DNA of 64,000 nt from JABMMZ01 sp040386935 (GTDB lineage: Bacteria > Bacteroidota > Bacteroidia > NS11-12g > UBA955): NCBI GenBank assembly GCA_040386935.1, contig JAZKEQ010000009.1, positions 21,099-85,098 on the forward strand, given 5' to 3'. Both the position numbers and the translations under genes were made by a program. The notes beneath the pieces were generated by a model. It saw only the letters and a list, made by a program, of their open reading frames with translations, was not told where the DNA came from and searched no databases. Below, piece by piece: positions 36,188 to 44,638 of this stretch. Position 1 is the stretch's first letter, and every line of letters starts with the position of its first letter.

Positions 36188-37339
36188 ATGAATAAACAGA
36201 AACTGCAATATATGGCCCATCATATCAGCGAAGTATCCGATGCGGATATTGCTGAATTAAAGCAGTTAATAGCAAACTATCCATTTTATGCTTTGCCGCA
36301 TGCGGTATTGGCAAAAATCTACTTCGAGCGCGAACATTATATGTTTGAAAATGCCTTGACCCAGGCTGCCATGAGGGTGAAGGACAGAGAATGGTTGTAC
36401 CATTACATACATACCCAACAGGAAGTAGTAGTCGAACAAACTGAAAACAGTTTGGTAACCGATGATTATGAATCTTCAAATGACTTTCCAGAAAAAGAGA
36501 TAGAAACAGCAACTACTCCTGTTACAGTAGTTGAAGAAGAAAATGAAGAGGAGGCCACCAATCTCGAAATTGAAGCAGCCTTAATCAGTGATGTCAATGC
36601 CTTTTTAGGGGAATCTGAAAATGCAGAGGAAATAGCGGAAACTGAAGCAATAATTTCAGAACCAGAACCTCTTATTGAAGAGATAGTGGTAAATGAAATA
36701 ATCATTGCAGAAGATGAAATAATAGAAGCACCTGAAGTTGAAGCCCAGGTAACTACTGAGTCAGTAATTGAGGAGGAAGCTGCGGAAATATCAACTATAA
36801 CCGATACCAATGATGCTGAGGAAGCAGATGATGAAGATATTGCACCTATAGCTGAACATACAGTTGTACCTGATATCAATTTGCGCAAACACCCGGTGTA
36901 CAACGTTGAAACATTTCTTGACAGTGAACATAAGGAAGATGCCAAAACACATGAAACATCCGATCGATCAAAAGATTTCTTTTATTGGTTGAGTCATCCT
37001 GCACCTGAATCTACAGCTAAAACATCTTCGGAAAATGAAGATGCCGCTGAAGAAAAGGAGGAAAATGGCAATGACAAGATGAATATTATCGACCAGTTTA
37101 TAAAGTCGAATCCAAGTATTACCCGCCCTAAACGAGAGTTTTACAGTGCAGAGAATATGGCTAAGCGAAGTGAATTGGTTGCCCTCGATTTTGTCAGCGA
37201 AACATTGGCCAATATCTATTACGAACAGGGGAATATCGACCTTGCTGTAAAGGCTTACGAAAAATTAAGTTTGCAAAATCCACTAAAACATGCGTATTTT
37301 GCATCCCTTATCGAAAAAATTAAAAAAGAAAAAAGATAG
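36188..37339 (+). CDS. Acidic TPR-like protein between lptE and secG
   Basis: 383-residue cytoplasmic protein of unknown function; conserved in position in this operon in Bacteroidota. N-terminal helices (residues 1-80, with the pattern LKQLIANYPFYALPHAVLAKIYFE) and a C-terminal pair (ANIYYEQGNIDLAVKAYEKLSLQNP, about 345-370) look like TPR repeats. The middle (about 85-240) is a low-complexity, very acidic stretch made of E/A/I/T residues, likely unstructured. No signal peptide. It starts directly after the lptE stop. Confidence 0.75.
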   Translation: MNKQKLQYMAHHISEVSDADIAELKQLIANYPFYALPHAVLAKIYFEREHYMFENALTQAAMRVKDREWLYHYIHTQQEVVVEQTENSLVTDDYESSNDFPEKEIETATTPVTVVEEENEEEATNLEIEAALISDVNAFLGESENAEEIAETEAIISEPEPLIEEIVVNEIIIAEDEIIEAPEVEAQVTTESVIEEEAAEISTITDTNDAEEADDEDIAPIAEHTVVPDINLRKHPVYNVETFLDSEHKEDAKTHETSDRSKDFFYWLSHPAPESTAKTSSENEDAAEEKEENGNDKMNIIDQFIKSNPSITRPKREFYSAENMAKRSELVALDFVSETLANIYYEQGNIDLAVKAYEKLSLQNPLKHAYFASLIEKIKKEKR

Positions 37340-37342
37340 TTT

Positions 37343-37777
37343 ATGCTTAATTTTATACTCATCATCGGCATCATAGCAGCAATCCTTACCATCCTGATTG
37401 TTTTGATTCAAAATCCTAAAGGCGGTGGATTGGCTTCTAATTTTTCAGCCGGCAATCAATTGTTTGGTGCAAAACAAACAACTGAAGGTGTTGAGAAACT
37501 GACATGGATATTTGTAGGAATTATAATGATTGTGTCTTTAGTGGCCAGTTCATACAATAAAAACCCTAAAACTGCTGCAAATAAAGATGGCGCTGCGGGT
37601 ACTACACAACCGGCTGCCAATTCAAACTCTGAAGTACAGGAAGCAATCAATGCAAAAACACCTAAGAACCAACCGGTACCTCAGCAACAGCAGCAACAAC
37701 CTGGAATGCCGCTTCAACCTCAGGGAGGCGGACAGCGCCCCCCGGCAGGTGGACAACAACCTCCTCAAACTCCATAA
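37343..37777 (+). CDS. secG: Preprotein translocase subunit SecG with proline/glutamine-rich tail
   Basis: Small subunit of the SecYEG channel, helping SecA-driven export. Two membrane helices (about 3-22 and 52-71) flank the characteristic cytoplasmic loop QNPKGGGLASNFS (23-35) and LFGAKQTTEG. Unlike the approximately 110 residues common elsewhere, the protein continues into a roughly 60-residue tail rich in P, Q and G after the second helix. The gene is last in the regulator-lptE-TPR-secG operon, three bases after the previous stop. Confidence 0.9.
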   Translation: MLNFILIIGIIAAILTILIVLIQNPKGGGLASNFSAGNQLFGAKQTTEGVEKLTWIFVGIIMIVSLVASSYNKNPKTAANKDGAAGTTQPAANSNSEVQEAINAKTPKNQPVPQQQQQQPGMPLQPQGGGQRPPAGGQQPPQTP

Positions 37778-37787
37778 AACTGTTTAA

Positions 37788-38486
37788 TCAAGGAATCGCA
37801 TAAGCGATACCCAGCTTGATGTTTTTATTAAATATTTGTGCCCCATGAAATCCATTGGAGTCAAATGATTTGAAACTGAAATCAGGTTGTATGTTAATGC
37901 CGAATTTTCCATTGATTAGAAATGAGACATTGTTCTGCAGGTAGATTTGTGTGCCATCGGAAAATTGACTTTTCGAATCTGTAAACATAAAATCATAGCC
38001 CCAAAAACCTGTGTAAGTAATCCAGTCTTTTAATCTGATTTTGGTGCCAATTACAAATCCAATGTTCCAGGCATCTACTAATTTTTGAATTTTCTTTTGC
38101 GAAGGCGGACTGTAAAAGGTTCTTGAGTCCAGATTCAGTCCAATGCCCATACTGAAAGCATCTCCTTTAATGAAATTGCTGCCGAATGTAGCTGTGAATA
38201 CCGGTAAGTCGAGACCCCCAATCTTATTTGAATCATTGAAGTTAGCTGAATCTTTGGTGCCATTAGCCAAGTAACGCACCAGCCAGGTGGCATCCATTCT
38301 AAAAAATTTAGACTCGTTAAAATTAGCTAGATTAAATGTAAGGCCCGAAGTACTGATGTTTTTACCTCTTTGATTAATCGTTTGCGGCACTGCACCTGCC
38401 TGTAAGAAGCTCAATGTAGTAATTTTTTCCTGGGCAGTTACGCTAATAGCGTTTATGGCCAACAGAATGATCATTAACCTTTTCAT
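37788..38486 (-). CDS. Putative outer-membrane protein
   Basis: Unknown function. A signal peptide (MKRLMIILLAINAISVTAQ) is followed by about 210 residues with repeated short amphipathic strands ending in aromatics (FRMDATWLVRYLANG, TATFGSNFIKG, WITYTGFWGYDFMF), the pattern of a small beta-barrel. The C-terminus LGIAYAIP lacks a clear final aromatic. It converges with secG, separated by 10 bases with no clear terminator. No sorting domain. Function cannot be assigned. Confidence 0.65.
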   Translation of the reverse strand: MKRLMIILLAINAISVTAQEKITTLSFLQAGAVPQTINQRGKNISTSGLTFNLANFNESKFFRMDATWLVRYLANGTKDSANFNDSNKIGGLDLPVFTATFGSNFIKGDAFSMGIGLNLDSRTFYSPPSQKKIQKLVDAWNIGFVIGTKIRLKDWITYTGFWGYDFMFTDSKSQFSDGTQIYLQNNVSFLINGKFGINIQPDFSFKSFDSNGFHGAQIFNKNIKLGIAYAIP

Positions 38487-38598
38487 TATATTCTTTATTT
38501 AATTTACAATATTGTTGGATTATCGGTGACGGCACAATACTGCATTTGCGTTAGTTTTCAACAAATTAAGATTGAATGATAAACACTATTTTTGAAAC

Positions 38599-38979
38599 AT
38601 GAAAGGCATAATTGCAGTTTTTATCGGTAGCGGAATTGGTGGTGTAATGCGCTATGTATTGGGGAGGGTTATTCAAACCTATTATTCAGGCGCATTTCCA
38701 TTAGCTACCTTATTGATTAATATTTTCGCCTGTTTGTTATTGGGTGTTATCATTGGTTATTTGGATTATAAGCAACTACTATCTTCGCGTATGCAATTGT
38801 TTTGGGCCACAGGTATATGTGGAGGGTTCAGCACCTTTTCTACATTTAGCAGTGAGAATTTGACACTTTACAGAGAAGGACATTATGCCTTATTATTACT
38901 GTATGTTGGTTTAAGTGTATTGTTGTGTTTTTGTGCCACATTCGGAGGACTTTACCTCTCTCAGAGAGTATTAAATTAA
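38599..38979 (+). CDS. crcB: CrcB/FluC fluoride channel
   Basis: Dual-topology membrane dimer that lets fluoride leave the cell. Four helices in 126 residues; conserved GxxGxxxRY (GSGIGGVMRYVLGR, about 11-24) and the signature GGFSTFSTFSSE (about 75-86) are present. ATG at 38599 follows a TATTTTTG box (38587-38594) so closely that the message may be nearly leaderless. No fluoride riboswitch is recognisable in the 110 bases upstream. Single gene, not a split pair. Confidence 0.93.
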   Translation: MKGIIAVFIGSGIGGVMRYVLGRVIQTYYSGAFPLATLLINIFACLLLGVIIGYLDYKQLLSSRMQLFWATGICGGFSTFSTFSSENLTLYREGHYALLLLYVGLSVLLCFCATFGGLYLSQRVLN

Positions 38980-39051
38980 AAGAAGCAGATTTTTATTAGT
39001 ATAATTGTATAAATGGCAGGGTGTCCATTTGTTTTTATTACTTTCTGAATT

Positions 39052-40266
39052 ATGACTTTTGAAATCATCTCCCTTTGCAGTTTGTTGCTCTTGGCTTACG
39101 TGTTTGATATAAGCGCCTCTATTACTAAAATACCTTCAATAGTTTTATTGCTTTTAACAGGTTGGTTGGTGAAGCAGGTTGCTGAATATTTCGGGTTGCA
39201 AATCATCGATCTAAGGCCTTTGTTACCTGCATTGGGTACTATTGGGCTGATATTAATTGTATTGGAAGGCTCGCTTGAACTCGAACTGAATCACTACAAA
39301 AAAGCCATTATCAGAAAATCGGCCATTGTTTCGCTGTTCCCTATGCTATTGTTGTCTTTTTTAATGGCCTGGGCATTTGCGGTGTATAGCGGTGTTGATT
39401 ATAAAATAGCATTGGTGAATGCGATACCACTTGCGGTTATTAGCAGTGCTATCGCCATACCAAGTGCAAAAGGATTGTCAAAGCACAACCGGGAGTTTGT
39501 GATTTATGAAAGCAGTCTTTCAGATATCTTTGGTGTTTTGTTCTTTAATTTCATTGCGCTTAATGCTGAAATTACAGTTTACTCATTCGGTAATTTTGGT
39601 TTGCAGTTAGTGTTGATGTTGTTGGTAACCTTTGTAGCCACACTTTTGCTCGCATTTTTGTTAGGACGTATTAAACACCATGTAAAGTTTGTACCCATCA
39701 TTATTCTTATTATTTTGATTTATGCTATTTCAAAAGTATATCACTTACCGGCATTGATGTTTATCCTGATTTTGGGTTTGTTTCTCAATAATTTTCAGGA
39801 GATGAAAAAACTAAAATGGATCAATAAACTACACCCGGAGATTTTGAAACGGGAGGTTAATAAATTCAGGGAATTAACCGCAGAAGCTGCATTTCTTATT
39901 AGGGCTCTGTTTTTCCTGTTATTCGGGTATTCTATCGCAACAGAAGATCTGCTGAATTCAGAAACAATCTTTTGGGCAGAGGCCATAGTGATTGCCATTT
40001 TTACCATCAGGGCTTTGTTTTTGAAAATAAGCAAGTTGCCTTTATTTCCCTTACTATTCATAGCGCCAAGGGGTTTAATCACAATTCTGTTGTTTTTTTC
40101 TATTCTTCCGGAGCAAACACTAGGCCTTGTCAATCAGTCGCTGGTTATTCAAGTGATACTTCTGTCAGCATTGGTATTAATGACTGGAATGATGTGGCAA
40201 AAAAAGGAAAGCCCCGCAGTTAATATTCCAGAGCTCAACGCGAAGCCAGAAGATTCTAAAATCTAG
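39052..40266 (+). CDS. Cation:proton antiporter (CPA family)
   Basis: Inner-membrane Na+ or K+/H+ antiporter. About 12 membrane segments in 404 residues, with the family's DIFGVLFFNFIAL motif (about 158-170), which contains the conserved Asp of the ion site, preceded by SSAIAIPSAKGLS. Ending in a short polar cytoplasmic tail, it lacks a Trk/RCK domain. Length fits a plain membrane unit. It follows crcB by about 70 bases and may share its transcript, but a separate start is possible. Ion preference is not readable. Confidence 0.85.
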   Translation: MTFEIISLCSLLLLAYVFDISASITKIPSIVLLLLTGWLVKQVAEYFGLQIIDLRPLLPALGTIGLILIVLEGSLELELNHYKKAIIRKSAIVSLFPMLLLSFLMAWAFAVYSGVDYKIALVNAIPLAVISSAIAIPSAKGLSKHNREFVIYESSLSDIFGVLFFNFIALNAEITVYSFGNFGLQLVLMLLVTFVATLLLAFLLGRIKHHVKFVPIIILIILIYAISKVYHLPALMFILILGLFLNNFQEMKKLKWINKLHPEILKREVNKFRELTAEAAFLIRALFFLLFGYSIATEDLLNSETIFWAEAIVIAIFTIRALFLKISKLPLFPLLFIAPRGLITILLFFSILPEQTLGLVNQSLVIQVILLSALVLMTGMMWQKKESPAVNIPELNAKPEDSKI

Positions 40267-40486
40267 TAGCCGTCAATCGATGAAAAGGACTATTTGATAG
40301 AATCATAATATTTCTGTCATAAAACACAATTTGAGTAATAAAACGGAGCCGTATGCGTTGTGTTGGTGTAAATTTTAAAACAAAATCCGATTTTTAGTTA
40401 AAAAAAATACAATAGGACATTTTTAGTAACAATTATTTAATAAAAAAAAGGTTAATTTGCAACAATTATTTTAAATATTTAATCCA

Positions 40487-41281
40487 ATGAGTCAAGCACA
40501 AGTTAAAAAGTCAACCAACTGGGTTGGCATTCTTACAATCCCTGTAGCATTAGTCGTATCTATTTTAGTGTTCATTTTTATTTTCGGTGACGCGGATAAT
40601 TTCAATGCTGATCATTCCCCTAAAGCGGGTAATTATTTCGGAACCATACACGAAGGTGGCTTCGTTGTACCGCTTCTAATGACCTTATTTTTAACAGTTT
40701 TCACAATTGTTATCGAGCGCCTTTTTACCATTTCTTCAGCAAAAGGACGTGGTTCATTAGAAGGATTTCTTCAAAAAGTTAAAACAAATCTGAGTAATGG
40801 CAATATCACTGCTGCAGTGGCTGATTGCGACAAACAAAGAGGTTCTGTTGCCAATGTGGTAAGAGCCGGTTTGACCAAATATTCAGAAATGGAAAGAAAT
40901 ACAGAAATGGACAAAGAACAAAAAGTTCTGGCCATTCAAAAAGAAATGGAAGAAGCTACCAGCCTTGAATTACCAATGTTGGAAAAAAATCTTCCTATCC
41001 TAGCAACTATCGCATCAGTAGCAACCCTTTTGGGTCTATTTGGTACTGTATTGGGTATGATCAGAGCTTTCGCGGCTTTGGCTACTTCAGGTACACCTGA
41101 TCCGGGTGCATTGTCTGCAGGTATTTCTGAAGCGTTGATCAATACCGCTATCGGTATCGGTACTTCTGCTTTAGCAATTATATTCTACAACGTATTCACC
41201 GGAATGATTGATAAACTGACTTATGGTATTGATGAAATAGGTTTCAGCGTATCACAAACTTTTGCATCAAAAAACAAGTAA
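40487..41281 (+). CDS. exbB: MotA/TolQ/ExbB-type proton channel protein
   Basis: Inner-membrane proton-channel subunit of the TonB-energising system. One N-terminal helix (about 17-36), a second (about 60-80), and two near 160-235 with the family block LLGLFGTVLGMIRAF (about 178-192) and GISEALINTAIGIGTSALAII. Length 264 is typical. It is followed after 23 bases by the first exbD gene, the start of an energy-transduction cluster. Confidence 0.92.
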   Translation: MSQAQVKKSTNWVGILTIPVALVVSILVFIFIFGDADNFNADHSPKAGNYFGTIHEGGFVVPLLMTLFLTVFTIVIERLFTISSAKGRGSLEGFLQKVKTNLSNGNITAAVADCDKQRGSVANVVRAGLTKYSEMERNTEMDKEQKVLAIQKEMEEATSLELPMLEKNLPILATIASVATLLGLFGTVLGMIRAFAALATSGTPDPGALSAGISEALINTAIGIGTSALAIIFYNVFTGMIDKLTYGIDEIGFSVSQTFASKNK

Positions 41282-41304
41282 TTAACCAGGCGTTTTTATA
41301 AACC

Positions 41305-41940
41305 ATGCCAAAAGTTAAAATTCCACGGAAAAGTACCTCGATAGACATGACCGCCATGTGCGATGTGTCTTTCCTGTTGCTGACGTTTTTTATGCTCACC
41401 TCCAAGTTCCGTCCACCTGAGGCGGTACCTATTGACCTGCCAAATGCCAGATCCCAAACAAAATTGGACAAGATTATGACTATTTCGGTAGCCAAGGATG
41501 GTGCGATTTATTTCAGCCTCTTAGAAACGTCACAAAGAGAACAATTGCTCGAAAATATGCTGAGAGTGCATCCTGAAATTAAATTGGATGTCAATCAGAA
41601 AAGAGCGTTCAAAGGATTAGATATGTTCGGTTTTTCACTAGCTGAAATGCCGGGTGTATTATCTCTCAATCCTGAAGAATACAAAGCCTATAAGCAAAAA
41701 GGAATCCCAGCGGATTCTGCTAAATGCGAGTTGGCTGAATGGATACTTCAGGCCCGTTATGTAGACCCATATCTTAAAATTGCCGTTAAAGGCGATAAAA
41801 ACAGCAATATCAAATCAATTAAGCAAGTGATATATGCGTTGACCCAGAAGTCGCAGGTCTATAAATTCAATCTTATTACGACCCTTTCAGGTAGTTCTAA
41901 AGAAAAAAATGTTACAACAGAAGAACCTAAGACCCCTTAA
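41305..41940 (+). CDS. exbD: ExbD/TolR family protein, first copy
   Basis: Partner of ExbB with one membrane helix and a periplasmic domain. The proton-site Asp is D20 in TAMCDVSFLLLTFFML. At 211 residues it is longer than the usual 140, because the periplasmic region extends with a central insertion. It is followed closely by a second ExbD, so the channel may use two different ExbD chains. Confidence 0.9.
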   Translation: MPKVKIPRKSTSIDMTAMCDVSFLLLTFFMLTSKFRPPEAVPIDLPNARSQTKLDKIMTISVAKDGAIYFSLLETSQREQLLENMLRVHPEIKLDVNQKRAFKGLDMFGFSLAEMPGVLSLNPEEYKAYKQKGIPADSAKCELAEWILQARYVDPYLKIAVKGDKNSNIKSIKQVIYALTQKSQVYKFNLITTLSGSSKEKNVTTEEPKTP

Positions 41941-41950
41941 AAATTAAGCA

Positions 41951-42505
41951 ATGGCAGAATTAAATACCGCGGAAGGCGGGAGTAAAAAGAAACACGGTGG
42001 TAAAACCCGGTCGAAAAAAATGTCAACCAAGGTGGATTTAACACCAATGGTAGATTTGGCTTTCCTCCTGATTACCTTTTTCATGTTAACCACTACATTG
42101 AATAAACCCAATGCAATGGAAATGAACATGCCAAAAAAGGCGATTGATAAACCAACCAAAGTTGATGAAAATACTGTTTTAAATATCATTTTGGACAAAG
42201 ACAATACTGTGTGGTGGTATGAAGGTACCAAAGCGGCAGATTTGAAAAAAACGGTATTTGCCAGTGAAAAAGGTATCAGAGATATTATTTATTGGAAACA
42301 AGATCAATTGCAGAAAAATTATGGCAGCAAGGATACCTTGATTTGCCTTATAAAAACTACAGATGACGCCAAGTACAAGAATATGGTAGATGCCTTGGAT
42401 GAAATGGATATTACAGGTGTTAAACGCTATGCCATGCAGGATGTACAACAGCCCGAACTGGAAGCAATTAAAAATGGCGGAACAGCTAATATCATCAAAG
42501 AATAA
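41951..42505 (+). CDS. exbD: ExbD/TolR family protein, second copy
   Basis: 184 residues with a basic cytoplasmic lead (KKKHGGKTRSKKMSTK) and one membrane helix; the proton-site Asp is D35 in DLTPMVDLAFLLITFFML, nearer the canonical ExbD motif than the first copy. The periplasmic part is about 120 residues. It starts 10 bases after the previous stop and precedes tonB. The two ExbD proteins are clearly different sequences and not a recent duplication. Confidence 0.9.
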   Translation: MAELNTAEGGSKKKHGGKTRSKKMSTKVDLTPMVDLAFLLITFFMLTTTLNKPNAMEMNMPKKAIDKPTKVDENTVLNIILDKDNTVWWYEGTKAADLKKTVFASEKGIRDIIYWKQDQLQKNYGSKDTLICLIKTTDDAKYKNMVDALDEMDITGVKRYAMQDVQQPELEAIKNGGTANIIKE

Positions 42506-42554
42506 TATTGTTTACCTTTATAAGAATAAGTGTATTAAATAAAAAAGTGTTGTT

Positions 42555-43367
42555 ATGGAAAACAAAGTAAATTATTTCAGTCAATCGATGGATGACATCG
42601 TATTTGACTCCAGAAACAAGGGTTATGGCGCTTATGCATTGCGTAAGTTTTATGAAAAGCATATGCTGAAAGCATTGGTTATCAGTGTGTCAGTATTTAT
42701 TTTCAGTATGTATACGCCAAGCATTGCAAAAAGCCTTGGTCTGTTTGAAAAAGATAAAGAAGAACAGGTGGATACTACGACCATAAAACTTGCAGAACCT
42801 CCTTCTATTAAGCCAAATGAACCACCACCACCACCACCACCACCGGTGCAGGAGGTGCAACGACCAACTGAAAAGTTTTTAGAAATGCTGGCAGTAAAAA
42901 AAGAAGAAGTGGATGAACCACCACCACCAACCATTGAGGAACTTGAGGATAAAGATATTGGCGATAAAAAGATAGAAGGTGACCCTGTAGATGGTCCTCC
43001 ACCAATTATTGAAGAAGTGGGTTCAGGTCCTGTTATCGATCCTAATAAAGTATATACCAAGGTTGAACAAATGCCAGAGTTTATAGGTGGCGAAGCTGCT
43101 ATCACTGAGTTTTTGGAAGAAAACCAAAATTATCCTGAAGAAGAAAGATCCAATGAAATAGGTGGTATCGTAGTGGTTAGATTTGTAGTGAATGAAGATG
43201 GCAGAGTGAGTCAGGTGAAAGTTGAAAAATCATCAGGCTACCGCGCTTTAGATGCTGAAGCCGTAAGACTCGTAAATTTATTGCCTAAATTTAAACCGGG
43301 AAAACAAAATGGTGTTGCGGTTAAAGTGGAGAGTAAGATACCCATCACTTTTACTGTTAGCGAATAA
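42555..43367 (+). CDS. tonB: Energy transducer TonB, first copy
   Basis: Carries energy from ExbB/ExbD to outer-membrane receptors. A cytoplasmic N-terminus with the RNKGYGAYALRKFY motif and one membrane helix (about 36-56) precede a Pro-rich periplasmic arm (PPPPPPPPVQEVQRP, with a CCA-repeat codon tract) and the C-terminal TonB domain (about 170-270: IGGEAAITEFLEEN, YPEEERSNEIGGIVVVRFVV, KVEKSSGYRALDAEAVRLV). The C-terminal domain has the ENQNYPEEE form of the usual YP motif. It likely drives receptors such as the one in the HmuY operon. Confidence 0.92.
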   Translation: MENKVNYFSQSMDDIVFDSRNKGYGAYALRKFYEKHMLKALVISVSVFIFSMYTPSIAKSLGLFEKDKEEQVDTTTIKLAEPPSIKPNEPPPPPPPPVQEVQRPTEKFLEMLAVKKEEVDEPPPPTIEELEDKDIGDKKIEGDPVDGPPPIIEEVGSGPVIDPNKVYTKVEQMPEFIGGEAAITEFLEENQNYPEEERSNEIGGIVVVRFVVNEDGRVSQVKVEKSSGYRALDAEAVRLVNLLPKFKPGKQNGVAVKVESKIPITFTVSE

Positions 43368-43379
43368 TTGTAAGTTCAG

Positions 43380-43610
43380 GTGTTAAAGGAACTCATTCGA
43401 CATCCGGCATTTATATTCAGATTTGCAATCTATCTGCTGTTCGTCTCTTTTGCTGTTATTTTCTATTTTTCGAACTTAATGACAGATGAAGATAAAACAA
43501 CCAAGAATATCTATTCAGGATTGTTATTTGTTTACGGTATTTACAGGCTTATCAGATCGTATCAGGAGTTTAAAGCCCTGTTGCGGGAAGAAGCAAAAAA
43601 CCAAGAATAA
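43380..43610 (+). CDS. Small membrane protein in TonB cluster
   Basis: 76-residue protein, unknown family, with two membrane helices (about 11-29 and 42-58) and a basic tail (QEFKALLREEAKNQE). Starts with GTG 12 bases after the tonB stop and in the same direction. Membrane proteins of this type, often annotated hypothetical, recur beside TonB genes in Bacteroidota. A terminator follows it, so the second TonB gene is likely in another transcript or reached by read-through. Confidence 0.6.
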   Translation: MLKELIRHPAFIFRFAIYLLFVSFAVIFYFSNLMTDEDKTTKNIYSGLLFVYGIYRLIRSYQEFKALLREEAKNQE

Positions 43611-43632
43611 AGTTAATTATAAAATCATTCAG

Positions 43633-43658
43633 AAAGGGCAATTTAATTGCCCTTTTTG
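43633..43658 (+). terminator. Intrinsic terminator
   Basis: Stem aaagggcaat / attgcccttt with a three-base loop and T tail, 22 bases after the small membrane protein gene; separates the ExbB-ExbD-TonB operon from the second TonB gene. Confidence 0.8.
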
Positions 43659-43723
43659 CGTTATATATCAAACGTGTTTTATCTATTATTCAAATATTGT
43701 ATTAACTCATTATTCAAATTGTT

Positions 43724-44524
43724 ATGGAATCCCAATCAAATTTCCATGGACTGTCCATGGACGAAATCATTTTCAATGATCGCAACAAAGCCTACGGGGC
43801 TTTTACTCTAAGAACAAATTATCAAAAAAATCTAAAGCTTGCACTCATGGTTTGCACCAGTGTGTTTGTACTTGGCATGGTATCTCCACGCTTATTCATG
43901 ACTCAAGGGGCGCCACTTTTAGGGGATCAGGAACAGAATGATACATTTATAGCCAAACCTATAGTAGACCCTATACCGATGGAAGAAAAAAAACTAAAAG
44001 TGGAAGAGGGTGGAGGTGCTCCTGAGGAAAAATTATCAGATTACCGCCCCACAGATAGAGCTTCAGCAGATACAGCAGCAACGAAACCTACGCTTAATAA
44101 TAATGTAGTAGCAGGTGATACACGGACACCGGGGAATGACAGTGGTCTGTTGGCAGGTAATCAGGGTAATGGCATTGTGAAACCTGATGACCGGCCCAAA
44201 ACAGGAATCTATAGTAAGCCAAAAGAAGTAATGCCTCAATTTGAAGGAGGAGCTGAAGCCATAGAGGTATTTATCGATGGAAATAAAAAAGCGGAAATTA
44301 CAGAAAATGGCGAAGAGGGTCTGGTATTGGTAAGTTTTACCGTTGATGAAAAAGGCTATATCGGCAATGTAGCACTTAAACATTCATCAGGGAATAAACA
44401 GCTTGATAATGAGGCCATGAGACTGGTGAAAATACAACCCCGTTATAAGCCGGGAACCATTGATGGAATACCTACAAAAATGCTCTGTGAGATGTCAATC
44501 CTATTTACAGGCTTTGATGACTGA
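43724..44524 (+). CDS. TonB-like protein, second copy
   Basis: 266 residues sharing the N-terminal cytoplasmic motif with the first TonB (MDEIIFNDRNKAYGAFTLRTNYQK) and one membrane helix (about 35-52), but with an acidic, Thr/Ala/Asp-rich periplasmic arm that is not proline rich and a divergent C-terminal TonB domain that keeps QFEGGAEAI, VSFTVDEKGYIG, LKHSSGNKQLDNEAMRLV. The YP motif used to pair with receptor TonB boxes is replaced by a KKAEITENG stretch. Possibly a different receptor set, but that is inference. Confidence 0.85.
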   Translation: MESQSNFHGLSMDEIIFNDRNKAYGAFTLRTNYQKNLKLALMVCTSVFVLGMVSPRLFMTQGAPLLGDQEQNDTFIAKPIVDPIPMEEKKLKVEEGGGAPEEKLSDYRPTDRASADTAATKPTLNNNVVAGDTRTPGNDSGLLAGNQGNGIVKPDDRPKTGIYSKPKEVMPQFEGGAEAIEVFIDGNKKAEITENGEEGLVLVSFTVDEKGYIGNVALKHSSGNKQLDNEAMRLVKIQPRYKPGTIDGIPTKMLCEMSILFTGFDD

Positions 44525-44638
44525 AACCTGTCGATAATTTCAACAAAAATGCGCGGATAGTTTTATATTTGCGGCTTGTTAAAAAACAGCAAATTATTAT
44601 TGTAGTTGCAATGATAATGCTGTGTTAACAATTAAAAC

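Noticed and set aside
36466..36945. Minus-strand Ser/Ile-rich frame opposite the acidic TPR gene
   Set aside because: Composition is that of the complement of Glu/Ala codons; no signal or motif.
38487..38598. Possible fluoride riboswitch before crcB
   Set aside because: The conserved riboswitch segments were not found; only an A+T-rich leader and a TATTTTTG box are visible.
42650..43105. Minus-strand frame rich in Gly and Ser opposite tonB
   Set aside because: It is the complement of the proline-rich codons and has no sensible domain; shadow of the real gene.
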